A stretch of 64,000 nt of DNA from Semisulcospira habei (GCA_036245525.1 BTPG01000004.1:51322758-51386757); one strand, 5' to 3'. Positions 10,248-21,609 are shown, counted from the first letter of the stretch. The notes: a model not told the origin generated them from the letters alone. Numbers and translations are program-made.

Positions 10248-11951
10248 ATGCATATACAGCCATATGACACTTGGAGATGGATTCAAGAGGAATGGTGCTC
10301 GCCCTGTGGAGTCTCACCAGGCAGGTGCAGTACCGGGCTCTGCGCCTCTTCAGAGCCCACCCCCAGCGACTGGAGGACCTTCCCGACTGTCTCAGGAGCC
10401 AGGGGACTGGGAAGTAGAGCGACTGGCCAGCGAAAAAACAAGACCAGAGACAAAGAAAAAGCCAATGTGAACATCATGCACTGGAATGCCGAAGGGGTTA
10501 CCAACAAGAAAACAGAACTAGAGCACTTTCTGCATGAAAACAGCATAAACATCTGCTGTATACAAGAGACACACCTGCAAGAAGGGAAACCCTTTAAGGT
10601 CAGAGGATATCAGGTCTTCCGAAGTGATCGCCAAGGGAGGAAGAAAGGGGGGGGGGGGGGGGGGGTTATGACCCTAGTTAGAAACAACCTGAATGCCAGC
10701 GAAACCAGGAGATTCATGGAAGAGGCAGAATATATTCAGGTCAAGGTAACCACCAGTGACAGCACCCTTGACCTTGTCAACTACTACTGCCCTAATGATA
10801 AGTTGCTGTCCCTCGACACTATCCAGGTCCCGGACAGTGGATTCCTCATCACTGGTGACTTCAACAGCCAGTCCCAGAGTTGGGGATATGACACACTGGA
10901 CAAGAGAGGAGAAGACATTGAGGAGTGGCAAGATGAAAACCACCTGATACTTGCCAATGACCCTGAGGACCAACCTACCTTCTACTCTCGCCGCTGGCAC
11001 ACCACCACTACACCGGACCTGGCGCTTTGCACTGAAGATGTTCATAAGTGCCTCAGCAGAACAGTAGGACCACAGCTAGGAGGAAGTGACCACCGCCCTA
11101 TCCTCCTAACCCTAAAAGGATGCACAGCAGCTAGCTCGCCACACCGGCCAAGATGGAACTACCGAAAGGCAGACTGGCGCTTGTTCAGTATCCGAACAAA
11201 TGAGCTAATGCAAGACCTCGCTGTGTCTGGAAGGAACATCAACAATGTGGTCAGAGAGTTTAATGACATTATCAGTAAGGCAGCCAAGGAATCCATACCT
11301 CGAGGGGTCCGGAAAAACTACACCCCATACTGGACCGCAGATCTTCAGAAAGCACATGACAACCTCACTAGGGCCAGAGAAGACGCTGAAACCAACCCCA
11401 GCCAAGAAAACAACATCAAGCTACAACACAGTAAGGCCCAGTATCTGAAGATGAAGTTGGAGTGCACAAGAAGAAGTTGGAGAGAGAAGACTGCAAGACT
11501 AAACATGGACAGGGACACCACGAAGTTGTGGAGACTGACCAAGGCGTTGAACGATGAGGGCACCAGGGAACAGAAGATCACCTTGGAAGAAGAAGGGAAA
11601 GCACTGACTGGTAGGAAAGCTGCAAACATGTTTGCACAGATCTATGCGAAAGAAAGTGACATCACTGTCCCACGAATGCTTGCAAAAGAAATCAGACAGG
11701 AAGAAAGAGAGAGAACAAGAGATGTGAACATCCATGATGCAATGAAGAAGGACATCACCCTTCCAGAACTGAAGATGGCTATCAAACAGCTGAAGAAGAA
11801 AAAATCTCCAGGTCCAGACAGCATCTCAAACGAGATGTTACAACACCTTGGCAACACTGCCTTAATGAAGCTACTGGACATCTTTAACCACAGCTGGAGA
11901 GGAGGACAGGTACCCCAGTGCTGGAAGGAAGCCAGGATGATCCCAATTTGA
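10248..11951 (+). CDS. LINE endonuclease plus start of reverse transcriptase
   Basis: The APE endonuclease begins near residue 75: MHWNAEGVTNKKTELE, then CCIQETHL (metal-binding E), LITGDFNSQS (catalytic D/N) and GGSDHRPI (the SDH box). A linker leads to the RT N-terminus at KKKKSPGPDSISNEMLQHLG. The frame ends with a TGA at 11949-11951 after KEARMIPI, in the middle of RT, where a one-base loss shifts the frame. A 19-base G tract at 10647-10665 encodes six or so glycines inside the endonuclease. The start chosen is the first Met of the frame; the true start could be nearer the endonuclease. Confidence 0.75.
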   Translation: MHIQPYDTWRWIQEEWCSPCGVSPGRCSTGLCASSEPTPSDWRTFPTVSGARGLGSRATGQRKNKTRDKEKANVNIMHWNAEGVTNKKTELEHFLHENSINICCIQETHLQEGKPFKVRGYQVFRSDRQGRKKGGGGGGVMTLVRNNLNASETRRFMEEAEYIQVKVTTSDSTLDLVNYYCPNDKLLSLDTIQVPDSGFLITGDFNSQSQSWGYDTLDKRGEDIEEWQDENHLILANDPEDQPTFYSRRWHTTTTPDLALCTEDVHKCLSRTVGPQLGGSDHRPILLTLKGCTAASSPHRPRWNYRKADWRLFSIRTNELMQDLAVSGRNINNVVREFNDIISKAAKESIPRGVRKNYTPYWTADLQKAHDNLTRAREDAETNPSQENNIKLQHSKAQYLKMKLECTRRSWREKTARLNMDRDTTKLWRLTKALNDEGTREQKITLEEEGKALTGRKAANMFAQIYAKESDITVPRMLAKEIRQEERERTRDVNIHDAMKKDITLPELKMAIKQLKKKKSPGPDSISNEMLQHLGNTALMKLLDIFNHSWRGGQVPQCWKEARMIPI

Positions 11952-12124
11952 AGAAAGGGAAGAATAAGTCCAAAGCCCTGAGTTATCGCCCCATCAGCCT
12001 GACAAGTTGTGTGTGCAAGACCATGGAGCGCATCATCAACAAGCGCCTGCAGTGGTACCTGGACTCTGAGAGCATTATCGTGCCAGAGCAAGCTGGCTTC
12101 AGAAGCTACAAGAGTACAGAAGAC
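11952..12124 (+). pseudogene. RT middle segment, out of frame with upstream ORF
   Basis: After the frame change the RT continues with SYRPISLTSCVCKTMERIIN and PEQAGFRSYKSTED. A TGA follows at 12125-12127, where related elements have a sense codon. Together with the upstream frameshift this splits RT into three pieces. Confidence 0.75.
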
Positions 12125-12127
12125 TGA

Positions 12128-14104
12128 ACACACCTTGCACAGGTCATAGAAGATGCCTTTCAAGATCAGAAGGTGACATTAGCTGCCTTCATTGACCTAC
12201 AGAAGGCTTTCGACAAGGTGTGGAAGGATGGTCTCCTTGTGAAACTCCTTCGCAGTGGCATCCAAGGGAATATGTACCGGTGGACCAAGTCATACCTGAA
12301 CAATCGCAGAGCCCGTGTGACAGTGGATGGGTACTGTGGCCAAAAAGTGCTGTTGCGTCAGGGGGTGCCACAGGGGGGAGTCCTGTCACTGACACTGTTC
12401 ATACTTTTCATCAACGACCTTGTGCCAGAGCTACCAAAAGGAGTACACGCAGCCCTGTACGCAGACGACCTGGTACTCTGGTGCACAGAAGAGTATGCAA
12501 CAACTGCTACATACAGGATGCAGCTAGCCCTGGACAGGCTGACAGACTGGACCAACAACTGGTGTGTGACCATCAACACAGAAAAATCATCAGCCACACT
12601 CTTCTCTCTCTCCAACAAGGCAAAGGCTGGCAACCTAACACTGGGCAACACCCCGCTGCGGTATGATGACCAACAGACATACCTGGGAGTCACCCTTGAC
12701 AAGAGGCTGACGTGGAAGCCGCACATTTGGAATGCAGAAGCGAAAGCTAGAAGAAAGCTGAACATCATGAGAAAACTGTCTGGAACACAATGGGGAGCCA
12801 ATGAAAAGATCCTCAAAAATGTATATCAAGGCACAGTGAGACCACACCTTGAGTACGGATCTAATGCATGGTTGACGGCAGCCCAGTCACACCAGCAGAC
12901 CATTGACAGAGTTCAGAACCAGGCACTGCGTATCATCACCGGCGCAATGAGATCCACACCAATTGAAAAGATGGAAGAGACAACGGGCATCCCACCCCTG
13001 CGCATGAGAAGAGATTGCAAAGCCTTGATACAGTCCACAAAGGTCAAGTCTTCCAAAGACCATCCTATGAACGCTAGGATGAAACAACCAACCTCAGGGA
13101 GACTGAAAAGATCAAGCTTTGTGAAGGAGACGAGAGCACTGCAGAGAAAACACCAGGCAAAGCTGCCTGCGCAGGTAGAGGCTCTGAATCCTGCTAGCGA
13201 CCTTCCACCTTGGGAAAGTAAGCCAGAAAACATCACCATCTCTTCCACGGTACCCTACATCACCACCAGAGATAAGCACAGCACTGTGAGCAAGAAAGCC
13301 CTGACACTGGCCATGCTCGAAGAAAAGTATCCCCAGGAAGCATGGATACGGGCATACACCGATGGATCAGCCACAGATGCAATTCAGGATGGAGGGGCTG
13401 GGGTGTACATTCAGTACCCAAACGGAAAATGGCAGGCAGAGGCAGTACCAACAGGCCTTCACTGCACAAATTACAGAGCTGAGGTGGAAGCCCTAGTCCG
13501 CGCAGCTAACACCCTTAGTGGCACTGCAGACCCTGATGCCCAGATTGTCTTCCTTACTGATGCCATGTCTGTCCTTGAGGCAGCAACAGCAAGCAAACTG
13601 CCACGTCTACAAGAGGCACTGCAAAGCATCAAGTGCACCAGACTGGTGCTGCAGTGGATCCCTTCACACTGTGGCATCTACGGCAATGAAGAAGCTGACA
13701 GAATGGCAAAAGTGGGCGCAGAGAAAGAACAAGATGAAAATGGAGTCAGCTTCACAGAGATGAAGACCATCATTAAGTCTGTGTACAGACCACCACAACG
13801 GCCCCTAGACAGTTACCATCAGCTGTCCAGACAAGAGCAGGTGACCATCTTTCGTCTGAGGACCGGGCACAACCGACTCAATTTCCACCTGCACAGACGC
13901 TTCCACCTCGTGCCATCTCCCCTGTGCCCTTGTGGAGAAGCAGAGCAGACCGCAGAGCACATCCTCCAGGACTGTGGGAACCACCAGCCGCTGAGGGAGG
14001 AGATATGGCCGAAGCCCGCCACTCTACAAGAGAAACTGTACGGGCCTGTGGAGGCGCTACAGAAGACCACAGATTTCATTTTGAGAGCCAAACTCCAAGT
14101 GTGA
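12128..14104 (+). CDS. LINE reverse transcriptase (main part), RNase H and C-terminal motif
   Basis: This frame holds the RT palm motifs FIDLQKAFDKVW (motif A, catalytic D), RQGVPQGGVLS (motif B) and LYADDLVLW (motif C YADD). RNase H follows with acidic residues in YTDGSA, NYRAEVEAL, LTDAMSVLEA and IPSHCGIYGNEEAD. Near the end a Cys/His cluster (CPCGEAEQTAEHILQDC) matches the usual C-terminal motif of these LINEs. All key catalytic residues are present, so the two upstream lesions are the main visible damage. A first Met is at 12173. Confidence 0.85.
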   Translation, partial: THLAQVIEDAFQDQKVTLAAFIDLQKAFDKVWKDGLLVKLLRSGIQGNMYRWTKSYLNNRRARVTVDGYCGQKVLLRQGVPQGGVLSLTLFILFINDLVPELPKGVHAALYADDLVLWCTEEYATTATYRMQLALDRLTDWTNNWCVTINTEKSSATLFSLSNKAKAGNLTLGNTPLRYDDQQTYLGVTLDKRLTWKPHIWNAEAKARRKLNIMRKLSGTQWGANEKILKNVYQGTVRPHLEYGSNAWLTAAQSHQQTIDRVQNQALRIITGAMRSTPIEKMEETTGIPPLRMRRDCKALIQSTKVKSSKDHPMNARMKQPTSGRLKRSSFVKETRALQRKHQAKLPAQVEALNPASDLPPWESKPENITISSTVPYITTRDKHSTVSKKALTLAMLEEKYPQEAWIRAYTDGSATDAIQDGGAGVYIQYPNGKWQAEAVPTGLHCTNYRAEVEALVRAANTLSGTADPDAQIVFLTDAMSVLEAATASKLPRLQEALQSIKCTRLVLQWIPSHCGIYGNEEADRMAKVGAEKEQDENGVSFTEMKTIIKSVYRPPQRPLDSYHQLSRQEQVTIFRLRTGHNRLNFHLHRRFHLVPSPLCPCGEAEQTAEHILQDCGNHQPLREEIWPKPATLQEKLYGPVEALQKTTDFILRAKLQV

Positions 14105-14115
14105 CGGCGTTCGAG

Positions 14116-14130
14116 AAGAAGAAGAAGAAG
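14116..14130 (+). repeat. (GAA)n tail of the LINE
   Basis: Five GAA/GAAG units immediately precede the second copy of the target-site duplication; this is the 3' tail that marks the end of the element. Confidence 0.8.
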
Positions 14131-14143
14131 ATTTGGGGGAACC

Positions 14144-14870
14144 CGCGACCTCGGTATTATTAAAAAGTGTCCTACTTTCCAAATGACGGAATGGGTCGCA
14201 CAATACTATCACGGGGATCTTTCGAACGATTTTAGGGGCTTGCTGCAAATGTGCTGCACGCAAACAAATATAAATTTGTTTATTTTCTGCAGATAGTTGC
14301 TACCGGTAACAGATACAGCAGACTTTTTCTGGACACCGTGCGAAAGCAACACGGACTGCAGAAAAGTTGCAAACCAAGTGCAAAACCAATAAGGAACACA
14401 GGATAGATTCAAACTACAGTGGATAACAAATGGCGATAGTTGCAAACAGGCACAGGCATGCACGTTTTCCTGGTGACAGTGTGTTTTCTTCACATTCACA
14501 ATGTTTTGACAATAATATCCATCTGCAACCATTGTATTCTAACCAGCCCTATTTTGGGCCACACACACACAGTCATGTCTTGATTTGTATAGTTAATGTA
14601 CGTCCATTTGACAAGCGTATGCACATAGTAAACATGTCTGGCAAAACAACCAAGTCTTCCAACCATACTGGTTGTCTTTTGATTCACCACTGCTGTAGCG
14701 AACTGAGGTGTGTCCTGCAACACATACATTAATTGTCAGTGTATCAATCTAGCAACTGTTTGGGGTGTTGGAATGTACCTACCAAAACATGTTTGTGAAA
14801 GTGAGGAACAGTTAATAACTGCAATGTGACAGGCAGGGTGTCCACCAATACAAGCTACGACTAAACTGGT
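14144..14870. other. Non-coding stretch
   Basis: No gene or repeat recognised. Open frames of about 70-107 codons on both strands have no recognisable similarity. Confidence 0.4.
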
Positions 14871-14934
14871 TAATTAGTTCTTAGGGTTTAACGCCCAGCA
14901 GGCAAGAATGGCCATCTCAGTACAGTGGGTAGGA

Positions 14935-15116
14935 TGCAGCAGGGGATGGATCGACCATGATAATTCAGGGGTAATGCCAGATTAGCTTGGCACCTGATGA
15001 CGCCAAGCTAATCTGGCACTAACTTTGAATTATCATGGTCATTTTCGATCCATTTCCTGCAACTGGTACAGTCATTAGGTGACGCCTCCAAAATCAAAAT
15101 GCAGCCATGGGGTTAA
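14935..15116. mobile_element. Hairpin MITE, family A (left end missing)
   Basis: Core GATAATTCAGGGGTAATGCC and its complement around a CTTGGCAC/GCCAAG loop, then ATTATCATGGTC and CTCCAAAA on the right. The usual left TTAACCC end is replaced by another dispersed repeat (TTAATTAGTTCTTAGGGTTT from 14870), which also appears at about 33004. Confidence 0.65.
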
Positions 15117-15120
15117 ACAG

Positions 15121-15330
15121 GTAAACCCTTTTAGCCCCACGGTGCATTTCCCAAATGTTGGAAGTGTTACTTAACGACTATGTACTAGATGCAGGAGGTG
15201 GATTGACCATTATAATTCAAGAGTAGTGCCAGTTTAGCTTGGCGCCTTCAAGCGCCAAGCTAATCTGGCACTACCCTTGAATTATCATAATCATTCTCCT
15301 GCTGTAGGGACTCGGGGCTAACTGAGTTAA
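15121..15330. mobile_element. Hairpin MITE, family A
   Basis: A full-length-sized copy directly after the previous one, ending in TTAA at 15327-15330. Arms read GTTTAGC on the left and GCTAATC on the right around CTTGGCGCCTTCAAGCGCC. Outer sequence TTTAGCCCCA is conserved. Confidence 0.7.
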
Positions 15331-15339
15331 GGATACTTG

Positions 15340-17940
15340 TCAAGGGGTTGGACCATTAAAATAGTACCGAGACATTTTGGTGCGATTTCTGTATGCACCA
15401 TGGAAAGAACGAGCTTGTGTTGAATGCTGTGGGTTCACGAGCACTAACTGTACTGAATGATCTGCCTCAGTGTGCTTCAGCATTCATCGGCAAGATAGAT
15501 GATCAATTATATCTTCAGCAAAGGGCAGATATGTGTGCCCTAAGAGAGCTGCGTATCCGGATGCAGTTCGCCTTGAACGAGTTAAACAACTGGTAATCAG
15601 TATCAGATCAAACCCTTATTAAACACACGCTTTGTGAACGCACACGTGATTGTAGTAGGTGACGACAGCAAAACAACGCTGAAAAATCACATATACATGT
15701 TGGGCTGGGAGGGAGGCTGCAGATACGGAGGAGGTATGGATTTTGAAGTGCCCATTGGGCAGCATCACACGAACGCAATCGCTCAGGGGCCAGTTGCATG
15801 AGCGAGCTTAGTCCTGCACCAGCCACTAAGCAAGATGCGCCGCCAGCCCCTGGTGGCTAAGTGTCGGTGCGAAGTGAAGTGAAGAGTCATCCTATGAGTT
15901 CGAGCCATGGTTCTGCCACCTCCACTCCCCACCACCCTGCAGCTGGGCTTGCAGTTGACAAAAAAAGAGATGGCCTTGTTTTATAGCATGTTCGTTGAAA
16001 CTCAAAGGTACTATTAAATGGAAGTGAGCTTGAACTGATCAATGTTCAGGTCGAACTCGCTAAGCATTAGTTGTCTCTGTTCCCCCATAAACTGACCCTT
16101 ATCGCTGTCCATTTTCACTCCTGAGATGTGGAGATCAACGCCAAGCTAACCAATCAAAGATCAGAAAATAATAATGTATAAATGTGGGTAAATAAACAGG
16201 TGCAACTCGACTATCTACGTGTAATTTGTGAAGGCAATAAGTGACGACCGAGAAACAAATTTGCTTCAATCAGCTTGCGTGCTTGAGCTGTTTAGCAAAG
16301 TACCCCTTCTGTAAGAAAACCTACTAATAAAATGTCCAATCATTTGCCCTTCCAGGGACTCTGATAATGATAGTGAATAAAGTGTCAAAGGGTCCATGAG
16401 TTACCAGGCATTCCATGGACTCCGACAACGTGCAGTAAAACATCAGGAATGAAGTGTCAAAGGAGTTGGTGGATAAAGGGATGCAGTTCTAACTCACACT
16501 CCGAAAAGCCTAATCCAAAATGATTCATGTTGATTTGCTGGAATGTGAGCTCGCGCTATACTGTTTCTGTCCCCTTTTTCCAGCAGAGCGGTTTGTTTAT
16601 AATTGCTGTCAACGCGTCTAATACACTATGGAAGGCAGTCAATGAATCAGCTCCCGCTGCTTCTTCCACGCACAGACCAGAATAATGATAGAGATTGGCA
16701 TGACGCATGATTCTCAGTTATTACCCTTCGCATCTGCGGGCGCCATGAGGATCTATGTTTATTCCAGACAGGACGTGCGTATCAGTGAATGTATCTAGGA
16801 CAGCGTGATAGTGGCTCTTTCTACAGATGGGAAAAGGCGTAGATTCTCAGGTGTCCATCATGCCAGTTACAGGACCGTGACCCATGAGAATCTGTGCCTA
16901 AGTTTTGCTTTTTCAGTTCACACAATTTTACTTTACAGGCTGAGGGTGGGGTTGGGGGGTGGGGGGAGGGGTGGGGAGAGGGAGATGCGCTATTGTGGTT
17001 TGCAGTGAGTTTCAGCCGTTTCTTTTGTTTTTCAGTAACCGTACATCAATGACCATATAAATGAACACACTTTTTCCCCCTCTTTCGTTCTGGTAAAGAC
17101 TGAGTCGGGTTCATTACGGAATATACTTGGATCTGGTAAGGCACACATACGGGCGAGTTTACTTCTGAAAACTCAGAAATTTAAAAGCCAGGTTACAAAT
17201 TAAAAAATATATACTGACATGGGCTTGGACAGGGCTGTTATTTGGTTGAGGGCTGGGGGCAGTACCAGGCCAGAGCCAGCCTTGAAGGCTTTGAGCGAAA
17301 CTGCCGTCAGATGGTATGGCAGAAGGTTCTACTCTGTTCCATCTGATGTGCACTGAGACAAATGGACCTATCAATAAACATTCATTCCACTGTTACGGCA
17401 TACTTTCACGAGGATAAATATATTCTTGTTTTTACATCAGACGGATGGCATTCACTATATCCATAGATGAAACTCCCCAAGAGGCATAGATCTTCATGAG
17501 TTCCGTACAGAGTGCGGCGGCTTGTGAGAAGCTTAATGTATTTCTGAGTCGAATTACCTTCATGCTGCTATGTTTACGTAGTTTAATCGGGTTGTGGTGA
17601 TGAAAAGTATGCAGGCAAAACGTCGACAGCTGCAAGAGTCATATATGCTCATATGCGTCTAGGAGTAGGCGCGGTCATAGGAATCTGTATCTTGCTGGCT
17701 AGTGTTGCCTCTATTGTTGCTATGTTTATGCAGACGGGATAAAATCGCGACCACCGAGCCCGAAACCAGACACCCATGGCTGTCAACACGCGCAAATTTG
17801 ACGACCGCCCTGGCTCTGCAGCGTAGAATAGCGCGATGCTCATGCTCCCTATAGGTTCACGGCAGTGCAAACTCGAGTCTGGAGACTAACTGGATGGGGG
17901 TGTGGGTGTTCAGAGAAGACACCCAATATAACGTTCAACT
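15340..17940. other. Intergenic stretch without recognisable gene
   Basis: I find no conserved coding sequence. An open frame at 15393-15596 (plus, 67 codons) and one at 17649-17870 (minus, 73 codons) show no family resemblance. A G-rich tract with runs of 4-6 G lies at about 16946-16978 and could form a quadruplex. Confidence 0.4.
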
Positions 17941-18039
17941 TCAATAATAATGTCAAGATAAATGAATTGGCAAGTTTATGAGCACAGGTCCAATACACTC
18001 AAACACATTCACATCAAAGGGTGGCTGATGACAGTTCCT

Positions 18040-18281
18040 ACCCCCCACACTTTGGTACCGGTTTCAGGCCACTTTACAAATTTCAAATACAAGCGATCAA
18101 AAATCTCTGTAACTTCAGTAGCTGAACTGGCCCATCGTCTGTCATACTGTGTTTGTCTTATATGGCGTAGATCCGTGTCTGTTACGTGAGTGTGCGTGTT
18201 GGGTTTCAGTTCGCGGCGCTTTGAGTCGATTCGTACAAAAATTGAGAAAAAGCACCTATATAATAACGGTATTATTATTAT
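18040..18281 (+). mobile_element. Dispersed short retroposon S2, copy 1, with (TTA)n tail
   Basis: 242-bp segment starting in a C run and CACTTTGGTACCGG, ending AACGGTATTATTATTA. A closely similar copy is at 39474-39727 in the same orientation. The shared C run, near-identical body and (TTA)n tail suggest a SINE or LINE 3' end. It is followed directly by TAGTGCCAGATCAGCTTG, half of the hairpin MITE core, so it may have landed in a MITE. Confidence 0.6.
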
Positions 18282-18379
18282 AGTGCCAGATCAGCTTGAG
18301 ATCAAGTAATCACGGGGTGTGGCCAACTGGTGTTGAATAACTCTTAGCGTGTGGGTGAGTGCATGTATGAGTGTATAAG

Positions 18380-18605
18380 CACAACACCTCCCTTGAATGA
18401 ACGATACGAATTTTTGAAGGGTGATTGTGTATAGATTGTTTATATAGTGCATTGTATTTGTTTGTAATTTTTTATACTTTTTGTAAATTGCCTTTTTTTT
18501 GTAATTATGTATTTATTTTGTACAATTAGCTTTTTGTTAAGCGCCAAGAGCTCCGATTTCTGAGGTCAGGCGCTATACAGGTACTCATTATTATCATCAT
18601 TATTT
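18380..18605 (+). repeat. LINE/SINE-like 3' end
   Basis: Ends in AAGCGCCAAGAGCTC, CAGGCGCTATACAGGTAC and a TTATTATCATCATTATT tail, a form typical of 3' ends of invertebrate non-LTR elements. No coding part is attached. Confidence 0.4.
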
Positions 18606-18609
18606 AACA

Positions 18610-20200
18610 AAATACTTGCAAGATGTACGCATACATGTACATTTTTGTTAAAGAATATGATTATGCCCATCTTTTCTCATCATTTTATGAAAATGTAATA
18701 TGTCTGCGGTACAATGTTTACGTCTGGAATCGCTGTATACTTCCCCTCACCTCAGGGGTGGGGGTAACACCTGAGAAGATCACAGTTGTGTTGGGGGATG
18801 GGGTGCTCTAGGACTAAGCACATGATTCCAAATGTCAAGTAACGGCAGCACACAAACTTAGCTGATGTGGTGGCGCATATGTTATTTCGGATCCTCATGT
18901 GCTCAGAAAGGCCAAGTTCACTGTTGATGCGATTGCGCGCAATGTGAGTTGAACGGATCAGTTGCTTGGGGGTAAATTGCTTTTGTCATTAGACAGAAAA
19001 GTGATCTTGATTTTCAACACATCATGTATTTATCTCAACCACACAGTGTTTTGGGAGGAACATTTAGCTCATGGTACAGTACTGCTTCTTATTTTTCAAT
19101 AGTGTTTTCAAAGAATTGCATGTACTACAAGAATATGAAGTAAACAAAACAGTGCAAGAATATTACGTCATTCCGCCTGCTGTCAAGCACCATAAATATT
19201 TTCTTGTTACCATCTTTACATATGACGTGGAATCTTTTGATGGTTATGGTATGGTATGGTGTCTCCGAGGCGCACATATCCATCTAATTAAAGATGCTCA
19301 AGGCACCGTAGGGATGGAAGCTGAAGCTTTGAAAGCCTGCTGCTACTAAGTGCTACTTTATGTGCAAACCTCCACCCTACTATTAAAGCGATTCTCCCCA
19401 GGTTTAATCATCTCAAAACAGTCGGAAAACTGTCTGCAACATATACTGCTGACAGTATTATGTATGGGTCCTTTGTGTACTAACTTAGAGCTTTATGATG
19501 TAAATACAATGCCAAATGTCAAAATTCATCGTTTGATGGGTGTGTTGTTTTTGTACCCGAGAGTGCAGATTATCGTCTGCATCAGCCTCGTTTTGAATTT
19601 GTGCATATTAACTAGCCTACGTCACAAGGCAGAACCCGATCAATCGATACTGCAGACGACGGAGGCGGTCATCGTTGTCGAGTGGGTACACACGCGGCGT
19701 CAGTGTAGACATGTACTGATGTTCTCCGGCATCCCTTTGACATAATTTTCCACGAGAATGTAAAATAAATTTTATACTTATTCGCTATGCTGTCAAAATC
19801 AATGCGGGTTCTGCTTGACCTGCTACCCTGAGTAACGGGCAATCGTGCTGTGTGCGTGGCTTCAAGTTCTTTGACTCGGGTCTCCGCGCCAAGCCGGTGA
19901 CTGAGTCAGCGTCACGAAACAGAACAGTGGTATTTCACCCACTTATACCCATTTCTGCATTGCAGTTTCACATCACACACATCGAAGTCTACGTAACTGA
20001 AAGCATCTCTGGAAACGACAAATGCACCATCGCAGCAGAAACACTACCTCTGTGAATCGAGTGAATGAGAGCCCGCACAGACAAAAACGTGTCACGACCA
20101 TCGATATCGGCAGCCGGTGCCGCAATTTTGACACACAGGCCGTAGTTGTCTGATCCTTGATGCATAAAATCTGATGAACTAGCTCGTAACTTCATGAAAA
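18610..20200. other. Intergenic stretch without recognisable gene
   Basis: Several open frames of 90-130 codons on the plus strand (for example 19071-19349 and 19350-19745) have no recognisable similarity and lack conserved composition. I treat them as chance frames. Confidence 0.4.
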
Positions 20201-20223
20201 AACAGGTTTAAAATCTTGCAAAA

Positions 20224-20510
20224 TCAGTAAGAGATAAATTCTACCGAAGAACATGAATTCTCAGTCTCTAGCGCTCGTGAAACTATAGGAAGATCGACAA
20301 AGATTGTAACCGGATTACTTACTGTTTCACATAGCAAGAAAGCGACAAATTCCGGATTGGCGGTCAAGCCAAGCTCTATATTCCCTTGTCCGATGTCAAT
20401 TATACTTAGGGGTATCTTGTCTCTCTTTCTCTTTCTTCTCTTCAATTACGAGTCTGTCATTGTCGGCCGGCACGAGTTGACTGATACTTTCTTTTTTTCT
20501 TCGCTGGTTC
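20224..20510 (-). pseudogene. Possible exon of an uncharacterised invertebrate gene family
   Basis: On the minus strand an ATG near 20510 opens MSDEPAKKKRKYQSTRAGR and then meets a stop. A shifted frame reads basic residues and then LGLTANPEFVAFLLCET before a GTAAGT donor-like site at about 20320. The layout (short basic start, then a LGLxxNxxFxxFLL helix) resembles first exons of a poorly described invertebrate family with KRK-rich starts. The stop and frame change suggest a relic. This is weak. Confidence 0.2.
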
Positions 20511-21326
20511 ATCCGACATCTTGTCTCTGATTGGTTATAATTATGCAGATGACCTAAGGTCGTATAGAATAGTTATGACGTCAGCTACCTGATCGTCTAT
20601 CGGAAGCAATCTTTTGACCGGGTCCAGCCGCACGATTCCGGTGGCGTCTTTCGCTTTGAACGGACGAAAGAAAGCATTTGGTGGGTCACTGTCTAAGTGG
20701 GTATGTATACTGAAGCCCAATAAAAGCTTTTTGCGAACTGAAGCATTAAAAAAGGTCGGTCATGCCCCTTTAACTATTATCTCAAAATCTGTGGGCAAAA
20801 TGGTGGAAGCTTTAAATCTTTCACATCGCAGCAGCTGTTAGTGGCTTGTACATTGACTAGAGTGCTCTACATCAATTTATGGTGGCATAGGAGTGTCCAG
20901 AAGGTAACATTTTTGGTTCCTCTCATGATTTTAAAATATTTTCCGTCATTTAGCGCCACGCGACATGTCTAATACAAAATCCACATAAGCAGGACCACAC
21001 GTGCTACACTTGCACCATCAGTACAAACTATAGTGTGGAGGGATAAGAAAATGACCACACACTAACACAAAACATATAATGAGGTGAAACGTGTAAATGA
21101 GCAAGAATGGCACAGCTCATAATGGTTCATGTGCAAGACCAATCCACATAATTAGTCTAACCTTTGTGGCCTTCACCTACTTTTGTTTAAATCTCTTTTT
21201 TGAATCCCTGTGACCTTGACCTTTGAGAGAGGTAAATGATACTAGGAAGTTTAGAATGATCTTGCCACATCTTTGGGCCAAATTTGAAGACTGTGACTTC
21301 AAGTATCTCCAAGAAAATTCCAATAT

Positions 21327-21380
21327 TTAACTCATTTGAGACGTGCCACCTTCGGAGGCGGTACGTCTTGAACAAGTTAA
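21327..21380. mobile_element. 54-bp TTAA-bounded mini-hairpin
   Basis: TTAA at both ends (21327-21330, 21377-21380), with arms GAGACGTGCCACC and GGCGGTACGTCTTG around TTCG. It has the same architecture as the larger hairpin MITEs but is the shortest seen. Confidence 0.5.
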
Positions 21381-21609
21381 GCTGACCACAAATGACGGCA
21401 CAGAGACAGATGACCACTGGCCCACTGACAGTACACAAACTCACTTTTGATATCACATGTGAGCCAAAAATGAGCTGGCACATCCAGCAGACGTACAACA
21501 CGGGGACCGAAGGATGAGTGAACACCTTTATTGATCTTTACAGTAACACTGACAATTACAATGACAATACACTCCTTCTCTCAACACCCCTCATCTGCAA
21601 CAAGCACCC

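Larger units (their letters stand above)
9592..14130 (+). mobile_element. Near full-length non-LTR retrotransposon with RNase H
   Basis: A 4.5-kb element flanked by a 13-bp target-site duplication, ATTTGGGGGAACC, at 9579-9591 and 14131-14143. It ends in a (GAA)n tail at 14116-14130. Inside it are an APE-type endonuclease, reverse transcriptase, RNase H and a C-terminal Cys/His motif. A LINE with both APE endonuclease and RNase H fits the I/R1/LOA-type groups; I cannot pick the clade. About 650 bp of untranslated leader precedes the main frame and no ORF1/gag-like protein is evident. Confidence 0.85.

Noticed and set aside
18610..19745. Two consecutive 92- and 131-codon plus-strand frames as a gene
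   Set aside because: No domain, no splice or start context, no similarity recognised.
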